Part shown: positions 54,196 through 63,930 of the stretch, in pieces
How positions within the stretch are numbered: position 1 is the stretch's first letter
Layout: every line of letters starts with the position of its first letter
Source of the DNA: Chryseobacterium sp. CH21
GTDB lineage: Bacteria > Bacteroidota > Bacteroidia > Flavobacteriales > Weeksellaceae
Reading direction: 5' to 3'
Assembly: GCF_004119445.1 (NCBI RefSeq)
Contig: NZ_QICI01000072.1
Location: 1 to 64,000, forward strand
DNA: 64,000 nt
Position numbers and translations under genes: made by a program
Notes under the pieces: model-generated
Told to the model about the DNA's origin: nothing
Seen by the model: the letters and a program-made list of their open reading frames with translations, nothing else
Databases searched by the model: none

Positions 54196-55166
54196 CTAAT
54201 TTAGCAGAAATTCTGCAATTACGGGATAGTGATCCGATAATTTCACAGTCTGATCTACTTTATAGCTAAGAGGAATAATGGATTTTGAACTGAAGATATA
54301 ATCAATTCTCAAAGGAACTTTATAGTCATGAAAACTGCTTGCACTTCCTTTTCCCGCTACCAGAAAGGCATCCTGAAGATCCTTACCAAGATTATAATAT
54401 TCATAAGAATTAGGTACAGAATTAAAATCTCCTGCCAGGATAACTGGGTAAGGGGATAAATCTACCATTTTCTGATTCTTTTTACCTGATCTTCATGCGC
54501 CTGAAATGTTGGAGTCATGTGAGAAAGGAGTGTTGAAACATTTCCAAAACCTAAAGCATCCAGCTTCGTAAACATGGATTTATGAAGTCTGAAAGGTTCA
54601 AGATAAACATTGATGATTCTGATTACTTTTCCATTGATATCAATATCAGCATAGAATGAATTTCCTCGTGCTTTCTCATCAATCAGCTCTGCCTGTCTTA
54701 CAATTTTATGTTTTGTTTTCAGAATAACGGATGGATATTTTATAAGATCTCTCTTTATAGCGCGGTTCGTATCTTTTTCCTGCACAAGAATAATATCAGC
54801 ATCCTGTTCTTTGATATAATTTTTTACTTTATCCCAACCGTACTCTCCATATTTAACATTAAATGTCAATACTTTAATATCCCGTATTGTTTTTCCATTT
54901 TCTGTTTTAGGAGAAAAGTTGATCCATCGTCTGATGGGGTTATAGAAAATAAGTGTCCCTAATGCAAAAGCAATCGCTATTTTTTGTTTTTTAAAGATCC
55001 AGATCAGTGTAAAAATTATATGCGTCAATATCAGATAGGGAAAACCAAGCGAGAGCAGATTTAGGTTGCCCAAAAGATTAGGCGGAATCCATGCATTCCC
55101 TAATGTGCATAACAGCAAAACAGCAACAACGATATGTAAAAATAGTAATATCTGATTCGACTTCAT
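54196..55166 (-). pseudogene. endonuclease/exonuclease/phosphatase family membrane protein 1 (frame broken at run of 4)
   Basis: Three hydrophobic helices (about 6-27, 35-57, 62-80) precede an EEP-domain core: VLTFNVKYGEYGWD, DIILVQEKDT, GDFNSVPNSYEYY and the final SDHYPVIAEF with the catalytic Asp-His. As read, the protein stops at KRIRKW (54462) and the rest begins as a new frame. Restoring one base in the T4/A4 run at 54468-54471 gives KRIRKMVDLSPYPVILAGD, 324 codons. It probably hydrolyses phosphodiesters of a lipid or nucleic acid at the membrane. It is a paralogue of the gene upstream. Confidence 0.83.
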
Positions 55167-55239
55167 GAAAAAACGGTCTTGGTACGGTTTTCTTTCAACA
55201 AAAATCCTACCAAGCAGATAATTTTAACTCTTTTTATGA

Positions 55240-56231
55240 TTACTTGCTCTCCTTAGAAAACTTCACAATGACAGGATAATGATCTGAAATATGTATAGAA
55301 CGGTCAACTTCGTAAGATATTGCCTTTAATGATTTTGAAGAAAAAGTGTAATCAATTCTGATAGGAAATTTATAGTCGTGAAAACTGGTTGCACTTCCTT
55401 TTCCGGCTGTTAAAAAAGCATCCTCAAGTCCTTCTGAAAGATGATAATATTCATAAGAATTGGGAACAGAATTGAAATCTCCGGCGAGGATAACAGGATA
55501 GGGTGAATTTTCAATAGCCTGTCGAATCAAATCAACTTGTTCCTGATGTTTTTTAAAGGTAGGAATCAGTCTTTTAACAACATCTTTTATTTTTTGTTCG
55601 TTGGCATCGGTATTTCCATTAAGCCTTACCATATCCTTATCAAAGCGGAATGGATGAAGATATACATCAATAAAACGATACACTCTGCCATTGATTTCTA
55701 TGTCAGCCTGCAATCCGGGCACTCTTACACTTTCGTCCTGTGGATCTATTGTTTTCTGGCTGATGATTTTATGTTGGGTTAAAATAGCAAAACCTCCAGC
55801 AGGATTTGTTTTTTGATATCCTTCAAACTCATAGGATGCTCCGGAATCTTCCTGCAAAAAATAACGTCTGCATTCTGAGATTTAAGGTAAGTTCCAATCT
55901 CTTCAACTCTACCGCTATTAGCTCTGGTATTGAAGGAAACCACTTTTATATCAGAATCCTGATTTTTAGGAGAAGAATAATTTACCCATCTTTTCACCGG
56001 ATTAATAAAAGCCAGCCCTATAAACATGAATACAAAAGCTCTCTTTTTCCAGCTGAATATCCAAAATATTGTAAGGATGATATAAGCAATCATCAACACC
56101 GGAAAACCTAAAGAAAGTAAATTAAACCACGGAAAAACCTTAGGTGGAATATAGGCATTCAGTAATGTACCCAGCAGCAGAAACAGAATTCCAAGATGCA
56201 GGATGAATAATATAAGTCGGAAAATTTTCAC
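55240..56231 (-). pseudogene. endonuclease/exonuclease/phosphatase family membrane protein 2 (frame broken at A6)
   Basis: Paralogue of the gene at 54196-55166 with the same layout: three N-terminal helices, VVSFNTRANSGRVEE, NADVIF(LQ)EDSG, GDFNSVPNSYEYYHL and SDHYPVIVKF. The frame breaks at the A6 run 55856-55861 (T on the coding strand), where the sequence reads FCRKIPEHPM instead of the expected FLQEDSGASYEF. Adding one base gives 331 codons. Metal and catalytic residues are complete in the corrected protein. It follows the rhomboid gene by 9 nt. Confidence 0.83.
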
Positions 56232-56240
56232 AAAATTATT

Positions 56241-56969
56241 TTAATTGAATCTGTACAAATGTCTTTTCCAAATTCGTGCCAACAGCCAACCCACCAGCGC
56301 TCCTCCTACGTGAGCAAGATGAGCAATACCTCCTCCGTTACCGGAAACACCAAGGTATATAGACCCAACCACAATAATAGGCAACAAATATTTTACTTTA
56401 ATCGGAACCGGAATAAACATAATTCCAATTTTAGAATCAGGATATAATGTTGCAAATGCTGCTACCACTCCGAAAATAGCTCCGGAAGCTCCAACCATTG
56501 GAGTTGTTAAAATATCTGTTAAGCTTTTCAGCAATTCTTTTTGTTTGAGAACTGAACCTGTATTTCCCGTAAACTCAACGCTTGCCCCGGACAGATATGC
56601 ATTTACATTAAATCCTAGTTGCTCCAATTCCCGGGAGAACTGCTGAACTTCCACAAAATTCCATGCATTAAAAAGAAAAAACGCCCCAAGGCCACTTGCA
56701 AAGTACAAAATCAAATATTTTTTATCTCCTAATGTCTGTTCCAGAATAGGTCCAAAGCTAAAGAGCGTCATCATATTAAATAAAATATGAATAATACTTC
56801 CATGCATAAACATATGGGTAATAATCTGCCATGAATGGAAAAAGGGAGAAAAAGGATAAAAGGCAGCAAGATACTCGACCATCTTGTTTCCAATTAGATA
56901 AGTTATAATGAAAATTATAACATTGATTATTATAATATTCCTGGTAATTGGCGGTATATTGTTAAACAT
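56241..56969 (-). CDS. rhomboid family intramembrane serine protease
   Basis: A 242-residue polytopic membrane protease with six helices. The conserved HMFMHGSIIHILFNMMTLFS, the catalytic Ser in GASGAIFGVVAAF and the catalytic His in HLAHVGGALVGWLLAR are all present. It cleaves substrates within the membrane; the substrate is unknown. It follows mutL by 6 nt and precedes the phosphatase-family genes, so it is part of that minus-strand run. Confidence 0.92.
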   Translation of the reverse strand: MFNNIPPITRNIIIINVIIFIITYLIGNKMVEYLAAFYPFSPFFHSWQIITHMFMHGSIIHILFNMMTLFSFGPILEQTLGDKKYLILYFASGLGAFFLFNAWNFVEVQQFSRELEQLGFNVNAYLSGASVEFTGNTGSVLKQKELLKSLTDILTTPMVGASGAIFGVVAAFATLYPDSKIGIMFIPVPIKVKYLLPIIVVGSIYLGVSGNGGGIAHLAHVGGALVGWLLARIWKRHLYRFN

Positions 56970-56975
56970 ATTTTT

Positions 56976-58772
56976 TTAAAATTTGTTTTTAAAGTCATTA
57001 AACGGAACTTCATAAAAACATCGTTTGCCGTCCGGTAAAAATTCCGGGAAGCCTAATGCTGTAAAGTCTTTAATCAACTGTTCCGCATCTTTTTTATAAA
57101 TAAAGTCAAATCTTGACTTCGACTGCATTTTATTCCATTGGTTATGGTAATACTGCAAAAATTCTTCTTCTGTCTTGTAATCGAGGATCTCAAAAAGGTT
57201 TTCTAAGAACTTCATAGCCTGAGTTTCTTTCAGTCCTTCGGGCAGTGAATCTATTCGAAGTACACTTTCATGAGCAATTTTCATGTCAAACCCTAATTCC
57301 GGAAGATATTTTTTTATCGAATTGTATTTTGCCTTTTCGATTTCATTCATATGATACTCCAGAGAAAAAAGAAGGGCATGACTGTTTGTATTTGATTTTC
57401 TGGTGGATTTATTTCCTTCAGAAACCAAAAGCCTGTGCATTCTTCCCAGATCCAGCATCAGGGTGACATCTCCTTTATTGAAAAGCCAGTAGCCATTGGG
57501 AAGTCTCATCAGATCTTCATCAAAATCTTCATCTTCGAAGAGGTTAATCTTTGAAGGTTCTGCCGTAATATTTTGATGATACATCTCCGTAAGATTCTGA
57601 ATTTCCTCAGGATGTACTACATTTTTTTCTTCCAGAAACGGATTATAGTCTTTATCTACAATGATTTCCGGCATTTTGAAAACACCTCCGCCGGTTCCGC
57701 CTCCATTTCCTTTACTTGGAATAGGTTTATTCATCATTTCATCCAGTTCCGGATCTCTGTCGAAATCAAGACTTGGAGAAACATTATAAATTCCTAAAGA
57801 CCTTTTTATGGTTGAACGAAGCAAAGCAAAAATAAGATGCTCGTCTTCAAATTTCACTTCCGTTTTCTGTGGATGGATATTGACATCTATTTTCTCCGGA
57901 TCAAGCTCCAGAAAAAGGAAAAACGATGGTACATACCCTGGTTGAAGCAACCCTTCAAAAGCTTCCTGTACTGCTTTATTAAAATAAGGGCTTCTGAAAT
58001 ACCTTCCGTTCACAAAAAGAAACTGCTCACCTCTTGCTTTCTTAGCCCCTTCCGGCTTGGCCACAAAACCATGAAGCTTACACCAGATAATATCTTCTTT
58101 AATAGGAATCAGAAGCGGCTGAAGTTTTCTGCCGAAAACATCTACAATACGCTGCATCTGACTTCCTTTTCTCAGTCTGAAAACAGCTTCATCATCATGA
58201 AACAGAGAAAATTCCAGATTCTCATGAGCCAGTGCGACACGCTGAAATTCATCGATAACGTGTCTGAATTCAATATTATTATTTTTCAAAAACTTCCTTC
58301 TCGCAGGAACGTTATAGAAAAGATTTTTCACTAAAAAATTTGATCCGTCTGCTGTCTGAATCGGGTCCTGGAACTGGAAAACTCCGCCTTCGATATAAAT
58401 ATTCGTTCCTATGGAGGTATTTTGCTGCTTTGTTCTCAATTCCACCTGTGAAACTGCCGCAATAGAAGCCAGGGCTTCACCACGGAACCCTTTTGTGGCA
58501 ATCTTAAAGATATCTTCTGTTCCTTTGATTTTGGAGGTAGCATGTCTTTCAAACGCCATGCGGGCATCTGTTTCGGACATTCCTTTTCCGTCGTCTACCA
58601 CCTGAATAAGGTTTTTTCCGGCATCCCTGATGATCAATTCAATCTTCGTTGCATCTGCATCTATAGCATTTTCCAAAAGTTCTTTCACGATGGATGCAGG
58701 CCGCTGCACCACCTCTCCTGCTGCAATTTGATTGGCTACATGATCCGGTAAAAGCTGAATAATATCTGACAT
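56976..58772 (-). CDS. mutL: DNA mismatch repair protein MutL
   Basis: A 598-residue GHKL ATPase. N-terminal IIQLLPDHVANQIAAGEVVQ, VKELLENAIDADATKIE, DDGKGM and TKGFRGEALASIAAV are diagnostic. The C-terminal dimerisation domain ends with LGFPEFLPDGKRCFYEVPF. The start is Met at 58772 (MSDIIQLL); the frame to 58787 adds five residues not seen in homologues. It coordinates MutS and downstream repair. It is the first gene of a minus-strand run. Confidence 0.95.
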   Translation of the reverse strand: MSDIIQLLPDHVANQIAAGEVVQRPASIVKELLENAIDADATKIELIIRDAGKNLIQVVDDGKGMSETDARMAFERHATSKIKGTEDIFKIATKGFRGEALASIAAVSQVELRTKQQNTSIGTNIYIEGGVFQFQDPIQTADGSNFLVKNLFYNVPARRKFLKNNNIEFRHVIDEFQRVALAHENLEFSLFHDDEAVFRLRKGSQMQRIVDVFGRKLQPLLIPIKEDIIWCKLHGFVAKPEGAKKARGEQFLFVNGRYFRSPYFNKAVQEAFEGLLQPGYVPSFFLFLELDPEKIDVNIHPQKTEVKFEDEHLIFALLRSTIKRSLGIYNVSPSLDFDRDPELDEMMNKPIPSKGNGGGTGGGVFKMPEIIVDKDYNPFLEEKNVVHPEEIQNLTEMYHQNITAEPSKINLFEDEDFDEDLMRLPNGYWLFNKGDVTLMLDLGRMHRLLVSEGNKSTRKSNTNSHALLFSLEYHMNEIEKAKYNSIKKYLPELGFDMKIAHESVLRIDSLPEGLKETQAMKFLENLFEILDYKTEEEFLQYYHNQWNKMQSKSRFDFIYKKDAEQLIKDFTALGFPEFLPDGKRCFYEVPFNDFKNKF

Positions 58773-59016
58773 AAAAACGTAAATCAACTTACAAAAATAG
58801 TCAATGGAAACGGGAATTAAAATACTAAAATCGTGATTTAATATTTAATTATCAACATTTTTGCTTATTTATCCCCAACTGTTTTTTTTAATGTTTGTAA
58901 TGAAGGGCTTTAGCAAGTTTATTGATCTGATCCGGAGATTTTCATTTCAACAACCATCTAAAACAGGATAAAAAACAAGAGATTGATAGATTTTTAGTCT
59001 AATTTTTAACAAAAAC

Positions 59017-59046
59017 GCCCCTATTTCATAATAAAATAAGGGCATT
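59017..59046 (-). terminator. intrinsic terminator of the YoaK-like gene
   Basis: GCCCCTATTTC (59017-59027) faces the complementary AAATAAGGGC (59034-59043), with T residues beyond the stem on the minus strand. The 58788-59088 gap otherwise holds AT-rich sequence and no gene. Confidence 0.75.
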
Positions 59047-59088
59047 TACAGCTAGTTTATACAAAAAATTAATAGTGTGTTTTATATT

Positions 59089-59916
59089 TTAATCCTCAAA
59101 GACAAGCTTCCTTTTCTTCTCTCTTTTAGGAGTTCCATGGATTTTCTCATACAGATAAGCAAAAACATTAGGCTTTCTGTAAATCCTGTTGTATCTGTAC
59201 TTCGTATTGAAGTGACGGATGTGAATTTTATAAGCGTCGTATCCGATAACGATAAGAAGACATATACTGATGACATAGAATACTCTGAACTCCAGATAAT
59301 AATAAGTCAAACCTGAAAATACAGCTCCCATTACATAAGCAAGCATAATACTCATCAGAAGCTTTGCTCTGCCAATCAGTTCTCCGTTTTTTCTATATTT
59401 TTTCTGGGTAAACATCGATACCAGAATCCCAAGGTCGGTGGTTGTTCCGGTAAGGTGAGTTGTTTTTACAGAGAAATTAGAGATACTTGCCGTTAATCCG
59501 TTTTGAAGTCCGGTAGCAAAAAGCATCAATGCAACCAAATACTCTGTTTCTTCTAGTGTTTTCTGGTAATAAAACTGCCCGTATACTCCTACAAAAAGAA
59601 GACAGATGATTTCCAGCACAATTGGCATGGAATGGGCGAAATATTTACTTTTCTTATTAAAATTGATCACAATAAAGTTGGACAGGAAGCTTCCGAAGAA
59701 GAACAGGAAGATCCATCCTCCTACTACTCCTACCTGCGTCCAGTTTCCTTTACTGATCTCTGCGGCTAAAATAGCGTAGTGTCCCGTTACGTTTGACGTA
59801 AAAGAGAGAAATATCAATAGGGAAGCAATGTTTATAGTACCCGCCGTGAAGGCAGTCAGCGTCCCCAACCTGATATTGTCTCCCAGTGTCCTGCTGTTAC
59901 TATAATTTCTTAACAT
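59089..59916 (-). CDS. YoaK family (DUF1275) membrane protein
   Basis: A 275-residue membrane protein with six helices and the family pattern LGTLTAFTAGTINIASLL, SNVTGHYAILA, FATGLQNGLTASISNFSVKT and THLTGTTTDLGILVS. The function is not established; it may be a transporter. It lies 30 nt downstream of the stress-like gene at 59947 on the same strand, so the two are likely cotranscribed. Confidence 0.85.
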   Translation of the reverse strand: MLRNYSNSRTLGDNIRLGTLTAFTAGTINIASLLIFLSFTSNVTGHYAILAAEISKGNWTQVGVVGGWIFLFFFGSFLSNFIVINFNKKSKYFAHSMPIVLEIICLLFVGVYGQFYYQKTLEETEYLVALMLFATGLQNGLTASISNFSVKTTHLTGTTTDLGILVSMFTQKKYRKNGELIGRAKLLMSIMLAYVMGAVFSGLTYYYLEFRVFYVISICLLIVIGYDAYKIHIRHFNTKYRYNRIYRKPNVFAYLYEKIHGTPKREKKRKLVFED

Positions 59917-59946
59917 TTTTTATCGTTTTTAAATTGTGTTTAATTT

Positions 59947-60441
59947 TTAAACCTCTACAAAGATCTCTGCCAGTCTTCCTCTTTCCGGAAGTCTTTCTCT
60001 CACTTCAACCGCAATTTCATGAGATTTCAGTTCTTTACATTTTTTGATATAAGGAATCAGATCGAATTTGCCCTTTCCTTTGCTTTTGATGGATGGAGAA
60101 TAGTAAGCTTCCTCAATATTTTCCGCTTTTACATACTGGTTGAATGTTCTTTGGAAACTTCCTGTAAAAATGTCGCAGATGGTTTTATTAACCAGGTGAG
60201 AATATTTATTACTGATAATCCCAAGGGCATCACTGAATTCTGCCGGTCTGATTTTATTAAAAACAGAAGTTTTGGTACTGAACAAAAGATCCCTGATAGA
60301 ATCTCCGGAATCATACCCCGATGTCAAAAGAATGTTGTATTGATTCTGATCTTCTGCTGTATCTTTCTCTTTAAGTACTTTTTTCAATATATTCAATGAC
60401 TCAAGAGAGTAATCCGTTGCAATTAAAATTGTTTTAGTCAT
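59947..60441 (-). CDS. conserved hypothetical, possibly universal-stress-like
   Basis: A 164-residue soluble protein beginning KTILIATDYSLESLNILKK, similar to the first strand of universal stress proteins (ILVATDFS...). It lacks the second UspA motif (GSxGxG), and the middle part (FSTKTSVFNKIRPAEFSDAL) is unlike the family. It is probably a divergent nucleotide-binding-fold protein. It is the first gene of the pair with the YoaK-like gene. No motif suggests a specific activity. Confidence 0.55.
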   Translation of the reverse strand: MTKTILIATDYSLESLNILKKVLKEKDTAEDQNQYNILLTSGYDSGDSIRDLLFSTKTSVFNKIRPAEFSDALGIISNKYSHLVNKTICDIFTGSFQRTFNQYVKAENIEEAYYSPSIKSKGKGKFDLIPYIKKCKELKSHEIAVEVRERLPERGRLAEIFVEV

Positions 60442-60690
60442 GTTCTTATTATTTTGTATTGTGTTGATCTTTTTCGATGATACAAAACTAGAACGACCAC
60501 ATTAGAAGATCTTTGGAACGGAATTAAAATGTGATTAAAGAGATTAAAATGAGATTAGAAAATTGTTAAAGGGGAGTTAACATGGAGATAAAGCCCAATC
60601 CAGAAGGATCGAAATTAATGACACAACAATCTGTCTGTCAATACAAAACAGACTAAAAAATGCAAATAAATAAAGATAAAATAGTGCTTC

Positions 60691-62103
60691 TTACTTATTT
60701 ATCTCTTCATTTTTCTGTGTACTATAGAAATTAGGGAAGCGCATCTGTACGGTTGTTCCCTGGTTCTCGTGTGAGCTTACGATCAATTCCCCGTTGTGCA
60801 TTCTTACAATGTTTCTTGCCAGCGGAAGCCCTATTCCGTAACCTTCATAATTATTGGTATTAGAAGCTCTGAAGAACGGGTCATAGATTTTGTTCATTTC
60901 TACTTCCGGAATTCCAATACCATTATCTTTTACAATGATATAAACGTCTGTGTTCGTAGCACCAAGAGAAACTTTAACCTGTTGAAAATTAGAATATTTA
61001 CAGCCATTGCTGATGATATTGGCCACTGCAAGATGCAGTAGCTGCTCATTCCCCTGTACTTTCAGTTTTTTCGGATTATCGGGAAGCATACTGATATCCA
61101 GATAGATATTATTTCGGGAATCAATTTTTCTAAGGGTTTCAATAACATCCCAAAGCAATTGATCAATTCTTACCTTATCCATTTTCTGGATTTTCCCATC
61201 AAATCCGGTTTGGGCAATCATGAGAAGGGCTTTGATCTTTTTATCCAGCTTTTCGGCTTCGTCCAAAATAATTCCTAAAGTTTCCTTGTATTCATCCGCT
61301 GTTCTGCTGATGGAAAGGGCAACATCGGCTTCTCCCATAATAGAGGTAAGAGGGGTTCTCAATTCGTGGGAAACATTTCCAATCAGGTGGTTCTGTGTTT
61401 CGAAAGATGTTTCAATACGATTGAGCATATCATTAAAGGTATCTACCAGCTCATTAAGTTCTTTGTTATCAGGCTGGGACTCCAATCTTAAGTGAAGATT
61501 TTCAGAACTAATCTCCTTTACTTTTCCGGTAATTTTTAAGATCGGTCTGAATAAAGTTTTAGACAGATAAAAAGAGAAAATCATACTAAAGAAAAGCGAT
61601 AGCACAATACAAGTAAGCAACGTTCTTTTTAAAAAGCCCAGATAATAAACAACATAGTGGTTTTTAGCAGAAGCAATGGCTATATAATCTTTATCATCAT
61701 ATTTGAAACTCTGTCCTATATAATAGAATTCCTCATCATTATAATTGGACTCTCCTTCTTTGATAATATTTTTGAAGAAATACGAAGGGATATGGACCTC
61801 CTGAGATATCTTTTTGAAATTGGAATCTGTAGGAACAGCAAAAACATAGTCTTTTTCCATCGGAAGCTCTTCATCATTCAAACTGCTGAGAACATAGTTT
61901 TCCGGAAGATCGAGATGGTCTTTGCTTTTTTCGATCTGAACAATAGTAGCTGTTCTGATCTTCAGAAGCTCATAAAATCTCTGGTGTGAAAAATTAACGA
62001 TTGAAAAGTACACTAAACCACTGAACAGCAAAATGATGGCGGTAAACACCAACATCAAAAGCACCATCGTTTTGGTCTGATTTGTAATGACTTTATTAAA
62101 CAT
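60691..62103 (-). CDS. sensor histidine kinase (HAMP, HisKA, HATPase)
   Basis: A 470-residue membrane kinase. Helices lie at about 13-35 and 160-182 with a periplasmic sensor region between, then HAMP, HisKA with His246 in GNVSHELRTPLTS, and HATPase with NIISNGCKYS (N box), DNGIGIPE (G1) and GYGIGLPLARN (G2). It pairs with the regulator at 62107, which ends 3 nt before its start. The signal is unknown. The 60442-60690 gap downstream is AT-rich with no gene seen. Confidence 0.92.
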   Translation of the reverse strand: MFNKVITNQTKTMVLLMLVFTAIILLFSGLVYFSIVNFSHQRFYELLKIRTATIVQIEKSKDHLDLPENYVLSSLNDEELPMEKDYVFAVPTDSNFKKISQEVHIPSYFFKNIIKEGESNYNDEEFYYIGQSFKYDDKDYIAIASAKNHYVVYYLGFLKRTLLTCIVLSLFFSMIFSFYLSKTLFRPILKITGKVKEISSENLHLRLESQPDNKELNELVDTFNDMLNRIETSFETQNHLIGNVSHELRTPLTSIMGEADVALSISRTADEYKETLGIILDEAEKLDKKIKALLMIAQTGFDGKIQKMDKVRIDQLLWDVIETLRKIDSRNNIYLDISMLPDNPKKLKVQGNEQLLHLAVANIISNGCKYSNFQQVKVSLGATNTDVYIIVKDNGIGIPEVEMNKIYDPFFRASNTNNYEGYGIGLPLARNIVRMHNGELIVSSHENQGTTVQMRFPNFYSTQKNEEINK

Positions 62104-62106
62104 ACA

Positions 62107-62814
62107 TTATGTTTTTTTCAACACATACCCCATTCCTATCACGGTATGAATCAGCTTATTATCATCGTGATTATCTAGTTTTTTTCTTAAATAGTTTACA
62201 TACACATCTACCACATTGGTTCCCAACTCGTAGTTTACACCCCACACTGCATCCAGAATTTCGGCTCTGGAAATTACTTTTTCAGGGTTATTCAGGAAAT
62301 ATAGCAGGAGTTTATATTCTGTGGAAGTAAGAGAAATATCTTCTCCGGCACGGGTTACTTTCTTGGTATAATCATTCACCATCAGATCCAAAAACTGAAA
62401 TACATGCTCATTATCCGGCTCCGGTTCTGCAATTTCCTGAGGTCCATTATTGTTGCTTCTTCTTAGCAAAGATTTCACACGCGCAACCAGTTCAATGAAT
62501 TTAAAAGGTTTCACCAGATAATCATCTCCGCCGCTTTCTAATCCGAGAACAATATTTTCAGAAGTTCCCAAAGCAGTCAGAAATAAAATCGGAACACTCT
62601 GATTGGTTTTTCTTATTTCTTTACATACATCCAAGCCATTCATTTCCGGAAGCATAATGTCTAAAATTACCAGATCGAAATCATTAGCCTGCACCAGCTG
62701 TACTCCTGTACGCCCGTCAAAAGCAACAGAAATTTCATATCCATTTTCCTGAAGTCCCTTTTTAATAAAGGACACCACACTGGTTTCGTCTTCGATAAGA
62801 ATAATTTTTTTCAT
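62107..62814 (-). CDS. OmpR/PhoB family response regulator
   Basis: A 235-residue regulator. The receiver domain has Glu8-Asp9, phosphoacceptor Asp52 (DLVILDIMLPEMNG), and the conserved Thr and Lys (LFLTALG, LVKPFKF). The winged-helix DNA-binding domain (about 135-235) has SLTSTEYKLLLYFLNNPEKV and the recognition helix GTNVVDVYVNYLRKKLD. It acts with the kinase at 60691, which follows directly. Confidence 0.94.
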   Translation of the reverse strand: MKKIILIEDETSVVSFIKKGLQENGYEISVAFDGRTGVQLVQANDFDLVILDIMLPEMNGLDVCKEIRKTNQSVPILFLTALGTSENIVLGLESGGDDYLVKPFKFIELVARVKSLLRRSNNNGPQEIAEPEPDNEHVFQFLDLMVNDYTKKVTRAGEDISLTSTEYKLLLYFLNNPEKVISRAEILDAVWGVNYELGTNVVDVYVNYLRKKLDNHDDNKLIHTVIGMGYVLKKT

Positions 62815-62995
62815 AAATGAAATAAGGAGTTTTACAAAAATAGGGAAATTTTCCTGGGATGGGCAAACCTGGAACAGAGAAAGAAAAGGGACGCTAGAAG
62901 ATGGGAACCTATTACAAACGTTTTATGATTCGGTTCAGATGGATTAGATTTACCGCAAAATCCGCAAGGAATTTTTCAATATAAAATTATAAAAT

Positions 62996-63061
62996 GATCG
63001 CAAGGGTCTTTCACTATGCAATGATCGCATTCTTAGCTGAACGAAGTGCCCTCGCGATCGA
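62996..63061. repeat. diverged palindrome related to the GxxExxY-associated repeat
   Basis: ATGATCGCAAGGG near 62994-63006 faces GTGCCCTCGCGATCG near 63047-63061. The right half (AGCTGAACGAAGTGCCCTCG) aligns with the right arm at 45120-45145 at about 21 of 26 positions. No nuclease gene accompanies it; the rest of 62815-63236 holds only the next promoter. Confidence 0.6.
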
Positions 63062-63181
63062 AAAATAAAACAGCATAATTAATAAACTTGCCAACTTTTC
63101 TTTTTTTATTTTTCCACTTTTGTATCACTTTACCTTTTTGTGAATTCCTCTTTTTACCATACAACCTATATAGAATAATAT

Positions 63182-63189
63182 TACCTTTG
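63182..63189 (+). promoter_or_regulatory. -7 promoter element of the XRE-cupin gene
   Basis: TACCTTTG matches TAnnTTTG, 47 nt before the start codon. No clear -33 element was found. Confidence 0.45.
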
Positions 63190-63236
63190 TTTTTAATATA
63201 ATGATGATAAAATAATCAGGTTAAATTACACACAGT

Positions 63237-63806
63237 ATGAATGACTTTTTAATAGGTATCGGCAAGAGATTAAAGGATATTAGAAAAAAGAATAATTTAA
63301 CCATCAACGAACTGGCTTTCAAAGCTAATGTGAGCAACGGTCTTGTTTCCAGAATTGAAAACGGAAGAACCATTCCTTCACTTCCTGTTTTATTAGATCT
63401 GATCCAGTCGCTTGAGATTGATGCCAGCTATTTCTTTGAAGGGGTTGAGAAAAAATCCAATGCTAAATTCATTTATGTTCCGAAAGAAAGTCAGCAAGTC
63501 ATTGAAAAGGAAGTAGAAGCTGAAGGATTTAAATATATGCATATCTTCAGCAAAAGCCTTCATTCTTTGGGTTTTGAAGCTGTGCTCCTAACTCTCGAAC
63601 CCAATTCTAAAAGGGAAAAGGTCATTACGGATGCCTGGGAATTCAAATATATTCTGAAAGGAGAAGTGAAATACGTAATTGATAATGAAGAAATTATCCT
63701 AAAAGAAGGTGATTCTCTGTATTTCAACGGGAAGTTTCCTCACGTTCCGGTAAGCATCAGTAATGAAAGTTGTGTAATGCTTGTTCTTTATTTTTATACG
63801 GCTTAA
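63237..63806 (+). CDS. XRE-family regulator with cupin domain
   Basis: A 189-residue protein. The N-terminal helix-turn-helix of the XRE type (about 8-66; IGKRLKDIRKKNNLTINELA, VSNGLVSRIENGRTIPSL) is followed by a cupin beta-barrel (about 100-189; EFKYILKGEVKYVIDNEEII, LKEGDSLYFNGKFPHVPVS). This architecture is typical of regulators that sense a small metabolite in the cupin. The cupin Glu/His positions (GDSLYF, PHVPV) are partly kept. The target genes are not visible; it stands alone at the end of the window. Confidence 0.9.
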   Translation: MNDFLIGIGKRLKDIRKKNNLTINELAFKANVSNGLVSRIENGRTIPSLPVLLDLIQSLEIDASYFFEGVEKKSNAKFIYVPKESQQVIEKEVEAEGFKYMHIFSKSLHSLGFEAVLLTLEPNSKREKVITDAWEFKYILKGEVKYVIDNEEIILKEGDSLYFNGKFPHVPVSISNESCVMLVLYFYTA

Positions 63807-63843
63807 CTGCATTTTTTTAACGCAAAGCTTTTTATTATTTTGT

Positions 63844-63930
63844 TTTTGTCATTCTGACGAAGGAAGAATCTCTTATTTGCATTCAATAACGCGAGATTCT
63901 TCATTACATTTCATTTCATTCAGAATGACA
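63844..63930. repeat. dispersed imperfect palindrome, copy 2
   Basis: TTTTGTCATTCTGACGAAGG ... GAGATTCTTCATTACATTTC ... CAGAATGACA has the same order and nearly the same sequence as 25168-25252, with the central 20 nt different. It lies 38 nt after the XRE-cupin stop. Confidence 0.7.
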
